From Selaginella moellendorffii (taxonomy: Eukaryota; Streptophyta; Lycopodiopsida; Selaginellales; Selaginellaceae): 64,000 nucleotides of DNA. The translations under genes and the position numbers were made by a program. The DNA lies in contig NW_003314359.1 in assembly GCF_000143415.4 (NCBI RefSeq), forward strand, positions 150,477 through 214,476, read 5' to 3'. The notes under the pieces are model-generated. The model did not search any database, was not told where the DNA came from, and was given only the letters and a program-made list of their open reading frames with translations. Every line of letters starts with the position of its first letter. Within the stretch, counting starts at the first letter, position 1. Below, piece after piece: positions 54,336 to 64,000 of this stretch.

Positions 54336-56465
54336 TTCGCTCTCGTCCAAACGCGAGTCCCAAAATATTTCAAAGAAGGGCGAATATTCGGAACTTATCC
54401 TTAGCCATGTTTGATCTTTCAAACCAACGTTAGTTCATTCACTAAATTCAGCGTAGATTCTTCGTACCATTCGCATCTAATCTGGCACAATCAAGAGTGG
54501 ATATTTCTATGGAATGAATTATATGACATTGTTTAAGCCATTGTCAGAAGAGAGAGGAGAAATCTTTCGTAGAGCTTGGAGGATCATTTGTTGCAGTCTC
54601 TACTTGATAAAGAGATAAATGCAAAATGAAGCAATACATGCTAAAAATCTTGTTAACATAAAAATAACAAAAACTGTACGTGTTATATTTAAAGTTTGAC
54701 TAGACAAAACTTCATCCTCACTTTTATTATTTCATATTAATTATATTAAAAATAATATGTATAAAATTCAATCATTTAATCTTTTGATTCTACAACTCTA
54801 TTTTAGTTATAAATTTAACCTATTTACTAAATTTTTTAAAATTATGGTGTTTTAATTTCTAGTCACAAATATCAACTGAAAATAATCACTAGTTTACAGA
54901 CAAAATTTTAAGATGTATAAGCCATTTTTAACAGCTTAAAATGAAGTTTATCATGAAGAATTGTAAATAAATTATAAGAATATTAGCAAAATAAAAATAC
55001 CTAATTTGTGTTTTCATTTTTTTCCTATAAAATATATATAATATGAGGTATAAGATATATGCCTCCCACATTATATATTTTAACTCCACTATAATAAAAA
55101 AAGAAAAGGTTTAGGATGAATTTACTTAGAATTAGTTTTATTCTTTAATTAGCACTGGGCTTTTTAAATCAGAATATGCTTGTAAAGTTTAATAATACAA
55201 TTTATATTTATTTTTGTAAATAAATTAATTTAAATTTCTTAACTGATTTTAGTAAAAAATAGGTATCATATCTCCATAAAACATTTTTTCTGTTATTCAT
55301 TTTACATCAAGTTATAAGAGAAAATTCAAAATTTATAATATTTTAAAAATTATTCTCTAGCTTTGGATATAAAAATATATTAATTGGTATATTTGTAATT
55401 GTATATTTTTTATATCCATAAAAATTTCAAAAATATAAAATATGTATGAGAGTGAATAATGAAGTTGAAATTCTTCAGTAAATTTTATAAGGTATATATG
55501 TCAAATTTTATACATACAATAAATCAATTTTTAAAACCATTAGCATTTTATATATGAAATATGTGAGAACAAAACTATTTATTAAAATTTTACACAAATA
55601 GATTAAAATTAAAATGATTGAACCTACTTAAGTAGTGATAAATGTTAATAAATCTCTAAGCAATTGTGTCTTTGTTGATGTGTTAATAGACTTATTGATT
55701 TTAATATCTTTATCAGTGCCGAATTCACTTTGTTAACAAAATTATTTATATCACCTATATATATATATATATAGACACACACATATTTATGTATGTGTGT
55801 GTGTGTTGTATATTTTAAATAATGTATATTTATTTTTTTCCCTTTTATAAATCTTGAAGGGTTTCTTAAAAGTTTTACTTTTCTGTATCATTTATATATC
55901 TAATTTTTTATAATGACAACATTACTTATAGCAAAATTAAAATAAAATAGGTAAACAGTTTTTGTTAAATGTTTTTTGGTACTTAGAATTTTAATGATTA
56001 TTCCCATTTTTCCTATATCAAGTTGGTGGGTGAATGGATATTAATGTGTACCTTGGAAAGAAATATCTCTATGTTGTCTCTGAACACAAGAAGGAAAAGT
56101 AATTAATTTAAAAGTAAACTATAGTTTAAATATTTACATGCTCAAAGATTTCATGAGGAAAAAAATTACAAAGAGAGCTCTAATGATGAAATACATAGCC
56201 ATACCAAAAAAAATTAATAAAAATACATTTATTTAGTAGACATAGTGAAAGACAAGAAATAAGGTTTAACTTACAAATTAAATATCTGCTTATGAATAAA
56301 AACTAAGTTGTTCATATTCATTTAGTTTAATCTCACTTAGCAGCTAGTGAGCTATATTTTCCTCAGAGGTACCATGCTGTAAGTGGCATCCATTGCTAAG
56401 CATGGAGTGAATGAAGACACTCAATACTCCATGCAAGTATGACTCACTATTTTCCTTTAGCATTT
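54336..56465. other. AT-rich gene desert
   Basis: This 2.1 kb stretch is strongly AT-rich with no ORF of note, in sharp contrast to its neighbours. It holds a compound TA/CA/TG microsatellite at about 55756-55806. No terminal repeats, target-site duplications or protein remnants of a mobile element were recognised. It may be a decayed insertion or a scaffold-attachment-like region. Confidence 0.5.
55756..55806. repeat. Compound TA / CA / TG microsatellite
   Basis: A TA run is followed by CA units and, a few bases on, TG units that could pair with the CA units. Confidence 0.8.
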
Positions 56466-58248
<1,783 letters not shown>

Positions 58249-58611
58249 TGTCGAGTAAACCCTAAAAAAGCCCAGTCAAATACTGAACCAAAAGGGCGAA
58301 AAACCCTAAAAGGGCACGAAGATCTATAGTGATCCTGTTCTCATCCACTCTCGATCGAGGTAAGAATCCGATCCCAAGCGCCCTGGCGCTGGAGTATTTC
58401 TAGCATTGGGATGATAGCATTCTTCCCTCCGATTGAAATGCACGGCCCTCCAGTGGAATGTGAAAGAAAGAAAGCATTTGGTCGCTCTTGCCAGTTCTCT
58501 TTTTTGAAAAACGCTGGAAGCATCCTATTCTATTCTTATTGTTTGGCCTTTCATGTGATCATTGGTTCTTGTACAGCTTGGAACCAAAAAAAATGGAAGA
58601 TGAAAGCTCTG
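58249..58611. promoter_or_regulatory. SRP54 promoter region
   Basis: This 363 bp stretch begins with AAACCCTAAAAA close to the SRP54 start and a second box (AAACCCTAAAAGGG) 43 bp further up. The rest is the MFS gene 3' flank. No other gene was seen. Confidence 0.55.
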
Positions 58612-60393
58612 CTAGCATGACTGGACTCCATCGTCAACAGTAGCAGGAGCAACTTTTCTCATCAACCTGGGCCTCACCTCCGCACGGTAGAACTTGGCGG
58701 ACCTCAAGCTGAGAACCACGGCGATGGCGCACCCAAACAAACAGGTAGCAGCCATGACGAAGAAGGTTTCGCTGTAGCACTTGGCACCGTGGCACAAGAG
58801 CCCGGCCTCCAGCGTGTCGGGGCCCCGGTATCTCCTGGCTTGCCGATCGTAAAACACACCCGCAACTTCCACCGATAGGACGAACGTCCCAATCCCCTTT
58901 GCGATGTTTGGGAAGCTCTGGAGAACTCCATAGTGCTTGAGCCCGAAGATCTCCGCGATGATGGTCGACAGCACCGCCCACTGGCCTCCGGTGGCGAGGC
59001 CGATGATGATGGAGCCGATGTACAGCGCGCCGGGAAGGCCCAAGGCGATGAGCAAGTTGCCGAGCGCTAGAAAGCCGACCACCGCAGCGAACACGAACGG
59101 CCGTCCAATGCCAAACTTGTGCAGGAGTATCTCGGACGCAAAGCCGCAGCCGATTGCTCCCAGGAAGTCCCAGATGTTGAGGAGAGCCACGAAGATGTTC
59201 ATCCTTGCGGTGGAGTATCCCAGGGAGTCGCTCAGCTGGCCCAAGTTGTTGTAGAAGGTGGACACGGTTCCCAGGCCGCAGGAAGTCGCGATGAGCATGA
59301 GCCACATATCGATGCTCAGCAAGGCGTGGACGAGCCTGTAGTCCTTACCTCTCGCCGGGACTTGGAACCATCTGCAGCTGCCAGCGCCGGAAGCTTGAGA
59401 AGGAGAATGGTCGACGACTTGCAGAGCACTCGGGGTGGAATTCATATCCGCGAGCTGAGCTTCAGACTTATCAGTTGGCGGTGGTGCGTGGATGCTTTCA
59501 AGTTGATCGACAGACTTCTCAGTTGGCGGTAGTGTCTGGATGCTTTGCAGTTGATCGACAACACCAGCACCGTTCGAATGTGATCGAAGCTCAGCTCGGA
59601 CAACCAGAACAACCGGAGGTAGGACGATGACCAGCATCAACCCGAAGAACACCAAAGGCACCGAGTCTGGAAGCCTGCTCGGTATGGTCCCCTCGATGAC
59701 TGTGACCACGAGGAGATAGCCCGCCAAGGCAAAAGTGGTGATGAGGAACGAGTTAAGAATGGACTTGTCGCTGGGCCTCTCGACGACAGGCACGGGCCCG
59801 AGGAAGAGGCCAAGCAGCAGATACAGGAACGTCGGTAGCAGCCCCAGGAAGAGCAGAAAGGAGCGAGCGTGGAACTGGAAGAAAGTCTGGAACACAACCG
59901 CGAATGCGGTTGCTCCCAGGCCATTGCTGCCGTCGAGCAAGCTCAGCAGCATCCCCTGGTGATGTTTGGGGAAGTTCGTGGCACAGGTCGACAGGACAGC
60001 AGTGACTGCAAAGCCTACAGAGGCGCCGACGAGAAACATGTAGAAGCTCATTTGCCATGCCGGTGGACGAGCAATCTGGTGGGTGATGGCGAGCCAGGCC
60101 ATGGTGTAGCCGAACAGGTTGAGCAATGCGGAGACGAGCATGGTGAGACGGGGTCCGACTCTCGCATTGAGCAAGCCGGCCAGAAAAGCCATGCTAGTGC
60201 CGAGATCCTTGAAAAAACTGATGGTATTGACGGACTCTTGCTTGTAATGCAGGGAGACTTTGAGCTCTTGCGAGAACAAGCTGAAGCTGGTGAGCGTGCC
60301 TCCGGTGATTGCTATCAGGTAGAAGCCCGACACTGCGATGATCCAGCGATTGCTGGCGATGGAGAAGAGTTCCTTGGCCATTGCTAGCGCCAT
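58612..60393 (-). CDS. Nodulin-like MFS transporter (NFD4-type)
   Basis: An intronless frame reads to 60528; ATGs at 60393 and 60381 (MALAMAKELFSIASNRWIIA) fit the family start better, giving 593 or 589 residues. The Nodulin-like half opens NRWIIAVSGFYLIAITGGTL and includes ISFFKDLGTSMAFLAGLL and FPKHHQGMLLSLLDG, then a central hydrophilic loop with two repeats of VDQL(Q/E)SI-x-PPT(E/D)KS. The second half includes DYRLVHALLSIDMWLMLIAT and GLGTVSTFYNNLGQL, and ends in LRSAKFYRAEV. About twelve membrane spans are predicted. Substrates of this family are poorly known (some implicated in stress or nutrient transport). The second half exists again at 63105-63866. Confidence 0.92.
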   Translation of the reverse strand: MALAMAKELFSIASNRWIIAVSGFYLIAITGGTLTSFSLFSQELKVSLHYKQESVNTISFFKDLGTSMAFLAGLLNARVGPRLTMLVSALLNLFGYTMAWLAITHQIARPPAWQMSFYMFLVGASVGFAVTAVLSTCATNFPKHHQGMLLSLLDGSNGLGATAFAVVFQTFFQFHARSFLLFLGLLPTFLYLLLGLFLGPVPVVERPSDKSILNSFLITTFALAGYLLVVTVIEGTIPSRLPDSVPLVFFGLMLVIVLPPVVLVVRAELRSHSNGAGVVDQLQSIQTLPPTEKSVDQLESIHAPPPTDKSEAQLADMNSTPSALQVVDHSPSQASGAGSCRWFQVPARGKDYRLVHALLSIDMWLMLIATSCGLGTVSTFYNNLGQLSDSLGYSTARMNIFVALLNIWDFLGAIGCGFASEILLHKFGIGRPFVFAAVVGFLALGNLLIALGLPGALYIGSIIIGLATGGQWAVLSTIIAEIFGLKHYGVLQSFPNIAKGIGTFVLSVEVAGVFYDRQARRYRGPDTLEAGLLCHGAKCYSETFFVMAATCLFGCAIAVVLSLRSAKFYRAEVRPRLMRKVAPATVDDGVQSC

Positions 60394-60880
60394 TGCCGCC
60401 AGCGCTGTGAGATAACATGAAAGCTCTATAAAATCATCGTGCTTTATGATAAGGCTTTTGCTTTGCAGTCCATGCCACGACCGGACTTGCGTGGACGATC
60501 TTTCCGGTTCGATACAAAAACGTGACAATTCCGAAGTTTCGTGGCTCCAAGTTTTCTATGTCGTGGGTCAACTAAGTTGAGCATTGACGCTTGATGTGGA
60601 TCTGGGGCAGGGCCAGATGCGGACGCTGGTCAAGTCACGGGTACGGAAAAGTCTACAAAATGGTCTTGAGCGGGGGACGGATCCGGAATCGGCGCAATGG
60701 TAACGTTCTTATCATCTTCGTGCTGCCGACTTGAAAATTTTATTTTTTGCAACTATATAAGCAGGGCACTGGGAGGACACTGATATCCGCATCTCAAAGT
60801 TGAGAAAGCCTAGCATCCAAGCATACATTTCCATTTCCATCTTTCATCTTTCAATCTTTCTTGCTTACACAGTCCCATCC
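60394..60880. promoter_or_regulatory. Divergent promoter, MFS / 2OG dioxygenase
   Basis: A TATA box (TATATAA, 60754-60760) stands about 125 bp upstream of the dioxygenase start, consistent with an initiator near 60785. On the MFS side there is an open frame upstream of its preferred ATG. Nothing else was recognised. Confidence 0.55.
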
Positions 60881-62062
60881 ATGGCTGGCATCAAGGCATT
60901 TGTTGACAGCTGCAACGGGACGCTGGACAGCGTTCCAGACAGATACATGATGCCGAATGAAGCTGCCGATGTCTCCCGGTACGCGGTGCTGCCGATAGTC
61001 GATGTGGCGAGCGAGAGCTTCGAGAGGGATCTCGTTGACGCTTGTACAAAGTACGGAATGTTCTACGTAAGTTTTCAAGAAGTGTCTTTTTCCTGTAGTA
61101 CATGTTTGCTAAGTTGTTGTTCTTCTGACTTGCAGCTCAAGAACCACGGAATTCACACCGAGGATGTGATGAGGTGCGCTCTCGAGTTCTTCAACTCGCC
61201 CAGCGAGGACAAGATGCGGTACTACACCGAGGAGATCTTCACACCCGTCCGCTACTGCACCAGCATGATGCCTTCGAAAGAAGAGAAGCTCGAGTGGCAC
61301 GACCACCTCCAGATGTGGCTCAAGGAAGAGTCCCTCGGAGCGCACCCCTGGCCCGCGTTCCCAGCCAGCTACAAGTCAGTATCACGCTCCTTGATTATGG
61401 TATTGCTCTAGATTGCTGACGCTCTATATGCAACAGGGACATTGGATCCGAGTACGCCAGAAACATCTTCAAGCTCGGGAAGAGGATGCTGTTGGTCATG
61501 TCCGAGGGACTTGGCCTCCGCTCAAACCGTCTTCTGGAAGCATTCGCAGACATGGTTCTTCTGACGCGAGCAAACTTCTATCCGACTTGCCCGAATCCGA
61601 GGCAGGCCTTGGGCATGGAAGGCCACACAGACAGCGGCGGCCTCACGTTTGTGCTCCAGGATGGAGTCGGGGGATTGCAGCTGAAGCAAGGCGAGGATTG
61701 GTACAACGTGAGGCCACTCGAGGGAATGCTGGTGGTCAACATGGGCGATCAGCTAGAGGTACGAGCAGTCGAAAACTTTTTGAGAAACTATGGATTGATC
61801 TTTGTCTTGGTTGATTGTCTTGTATCAGAAGCTGAGCAATGGGAGATACAAGAGCATATTGCACAGGGTGATGGTGAACTCGAAGAGCTCAAGGCTGTCC
61901 GTCGGGGCGTTCCTGGGGCCGTCACTAGACGCGGAGATCAGCCCGATTCCAGAACTGGTGAGCCAGGAGAGTCCGGCAAAGTACCGCAGCAGGACTTATA
62001 GGGATTACATGCACGAGGTGTACACGGAGCACTTCTCCGGGAAGAATGTCTATGTGGCTTGA
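60881..62062 (+). CDS. 2-oxoglutarate/Fe(II)-dependent dioxygenase (DOXC class)
   Basis: Four exons (60881-61066, 61136-61374, 61437-61758, 61829-62062) give 326 residues. The N-terminal DIOX_N part has LPIVDVASESFERDLVDACT and KNHGIHTEDVM. The catalytic core keeps the iron ligands: His and Asp in EGHTDSGGLTFVLQD, the distal His in KSILHRVMVN, and the 2OG-binding Arg/Ser in RLSVGAF. FYPTCPNP is the usual upstream strand. Such enzymes hydroxylate or desaturate specialised metabolites, as in flavonoid or hormone pathways; the substrate here is unknown. Introns at the usual DOXC positions. Start choice is the first ATG after the TATA box. Confidence 0.93.
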
Positions 62063-63104
62063 GTCTTTGGGGGTAGTCAAAGGCATCAATTTTTTTCTCA
62101 TTCTCACAAATAAAACAGTTGCAAGAAATGTTTGCTCACAAGGATCTTAGTTTGATAAGCAAAGATTTTATCACAATATTATATAGAGGTACGAAATGTC
62201 ATGGCAAGCCGACTGTGTGCTGCGTAGAAGATCGCAAAAGTTTAACAATCTGGGAGGAAGTCCAGCAATGTATTGTTAAGCAATATAACTTTTTAAAATC
62301 ACAATATGAAAGCCACACATACTGTAGTGTGCGGTGTTGAATGCATGTTTAATCCTAAGTAACTGACAGCTAAGCACAAACCCTTCGAAGAACAAATTTC
62401 TTCAGAAAGCTGAAGAGATGTTTGCTCCATAATATTGTCATGAAGAAAAGAAATGGTAGCCGATGACGTGGCGCGCTGCCAACCCACGTGAAGCGTGAAG
62501 CGCCACATCAACATTGGTTGTTTATTACTCAAGAAATCACTTTTTTCTAGATCTGTTGCACCAAAGAGCAAGCGCTACAAGACGAACCCAGCAAGCTGGA
62601 CGCCGAATTCCGCACTGGGAGCTCGATCAAGGACCGCGACAACCTGTAAGAGCAGCTCCCAATCGATGATCAGGGAAACACTTCTATAGCTCATGGATCC
62701 GGGAGGTGCTGGGGCAGGAAGCGCTTCTACAACTCGTGCATCGGGGAACCGAGAGATTTCTCCAGACGTCGATTCAAGGCTTGCAGCTGGTGGCGGTGCT
62801 CAATGTTTCTTTTTGACATCGGCAGATGGTCCCAAGTTAGGGCGGATGAAAAAGCCCATTCGGAGCCTTTTTCTGCGGAGACAGCAATCACGCAGGGCCC
62901 ACTAGGTAATGTTGATATTAACTTCGCTTTTTACTGCATGGTTTGGTTTGGCACAATGGATGAAAATGGAAAACCAAGAAGATGATCCGAGCCGGATTAA
63001 AGTACCATATTTGGTGCTTTCCACACAACTATTAACTTTGCGGGAGTAAACGATGGTCAAGCAGGGCACAGAGCTCATGGAGCTTAAAAAAATGCAAGAC
63101 TCTG
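62063..63104. other. Spacer with duplicated SRP54 scrap
   Basis: No complete gene lies here. Around 63042-63085 the sequence resembles SRP54 exon 2 (GGGAGTAAACGATGG is shared with 57916-57930), with a 10 bp deletion. Two small frames (62495-62689 and 62693-62905) show some coding-like composition but no family. The region forms the upstream part of the segmental copy. Confidence 0.45.
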
Positions 63105-63866
63105 CTAGCATGCATCGTCAACAACAGCAGCAACTTTTCTCGTCAAGCTGGGCTTCACCTCCGCACTGTAGAACTTGGCGGACCTTAAGCTGAGAGCCAC
63201 GGCGATAGCACACCCAAACAAACAGGTGGCGGCCATGACGAAGAACGTTTCCCTGTAGCACTTGGCACCGTCGCACAAGAGCGAGGCCTCCAGCGTGTCC
63301 GGGCCCCGGTATCTCCTGGCTTGCCGATCGTAGAACACACCCGCAACTTCCACCGACAGGACATACGTCCCAATCCCCTTTGCAACGTTTGGGAAGCTCT
63401 GGAGAACTCCATAGTGCTTGAGCCCGAAGATCTCCGCGATGATGGTCGACAGCACCGCCCACTGGCCTCCGGTGGCGAGGCCGATGATGATGGAGCCGAT
63501 GTACGGCGCGCCGGGAAGGCCCAAGGCGATGAGCAAGTTGCCGAGCGCTAGAAAGCCGACCACCGCAGCGAACACGAACGGCCGTCCAATGCCAAACTTG
63601 TGGAGGAGTATCTCGGACACGAAGCCGCAGCCGATTGCTCCCAGGAAGTCCCAGATGTTGAGGAGAGCCACGAAGATGTTCATCCTTGCGGTGGAGTATC
63701 CCAGGGAGGCGCTCAGCTGGCCCAAGTTGTTGTAGAAAGTGGACACGGTTCCCAGGCCGCAGGAAGTCGCGATGAGCATGAGCCACATATCGATGCTCAG
63801 CAAGGCGTGGACGAGCCTGTAGTCCTTCCCTCTCGCTGGAACTTGGAACCATCGGAAGAAATGCAT
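63105..63866 (-). pseudogene. 5'-truncated copy of the nodulin-like MFS gene
   Basis: About 750 bp is nearly identical to the 3' half of the MFS gene at 58612-59372, from FQVPARGKDYRLVHALL to a shortened C-terminus (VAAVVDDAC). Similarity ends abruptly at about 63853, after the codons for RWFQ, and the whole Nodulin-like half is missing. The frame is open; the first in-frame ATG is at 63866 (MHFFRWFQ), but no promoter or signal was seen and the product would lack half the transporter. A non-functional duplicate is the best reading, though an expressed half-protein cannot be excluded. Confidence 0.85.
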
Positions 63867-64000
63867 AATACAGCACCCCTCACTCTTACGTGGTTGCCCC
63901 TTTGCCACGCTCACTCCTCGCGTCCTCCGTGGCGTGTTTAGTCACGCCCAGCTCTGCACCCTAAATGTTTAAGAGAACCCATTGCCGCGATCATTAGGTT

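Noticed and set aside
62693-62905. A 70-codon frame between the dioxygenase and the MFS copy.
   Set aside because: Low-complexity Gly/Ala/Ser start and no recognised domain; too little support to call a gene.

Overview
The window is nuclear DNA of a land plant. It shows GT-AG introns of mostly 45-110 bp, a plant-type U2 snRNA gene, AAACCCTA (telo-box) promoter motifs and plant-only families such as PEAPOD, tubby-like F-box proteins, VTE3, phi-class GST and P-class PPR proteins. The very short introns, compact spacing, a PEAPOD gene and near single-copy gene set point to a lycophyte, most likely Selaginella (S. moellendorffii type). That assignment is inference; no search was run. There is no mobile element, CRISPR array or prokaryotic operon.

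Layout. 0-5 kb: a bulb-lectin-like secreted protein (+), a CAP10/POGLUT-type glucosyltransferase (-) head-to-head with a PEAPOD/TIFY regulator (+). 5-12.5 kb: tubby-like F-box protein (-), calmodulin-like protein (-), an intronless P-class PPR protein (-) and an SFT2 Golgi-transport protein (+). 12.5-24 kb: VTE3 methyltransferase (-), eIF2B-epsilon (-), tRNA-Val(CAC) (+), ATG8 (+), a VPS9-domain Rab GEF (-), APRT (-), then a 2 kb repeat-rich spacer. 24-31 kb: EB1 (-) and exportin-4 (+) sharing a 142 bp divergent promoter. 31-39.7 kb: an uncertain secreted Cys-rich ORF, a FUT8-like glycosyltransferase (-), SRP68 (-), an amino acid permease (+) and an SDR enzyme (+). 40-47.4 kb: a decayed P-loop NTPase, BUD31 (+), a cyclophilin-like protein (+), a phi GST (-), a PLS-type PPR with a damaged 5' end (-) and a four-helix-type membrane protein (-). 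47.6 kb: U2 snRNA with its USE and TATA elements. 47.9-54.3 kb: two tandem patatin-like lipases (-), a GT34 glycosyltransferase (+) and an aldose 1-epimerase (-). 54.4-56.4 kb: an AT-rich gene desert. 56.4-64 kb: SRP54 (-), a nodulin-like MFS transporter (-), a 2OG dioxygenase (+) and a 5'-truncated copy of the MFS gene that carries a scrap of SRP54.

Genes are mostly housekeeping: protein targeting (SRP54, SRP68), translation (eIF2B, tRNA), nuclear export (exportin-4), splicing (BUD31, U2), membrane traffic (SFT2, VPS9, ATG8) and metabolism. They are not functionally clustered beyond the tandem lipases. Exon models were made by hand from splice signals, reading phase and protein-family conservation; nearly all close in frame.

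The most unusual points are: a recent 182 bp tandem duplication at the convergent ends of the GT34 and epimerase genes, which seems to have separated two formerly overlapping coding ends; a segmental copy of the SRP54-MFS region; a VPS9 domain with Glu where the catalytic Asp is expected; and at least four GC-AG introns.
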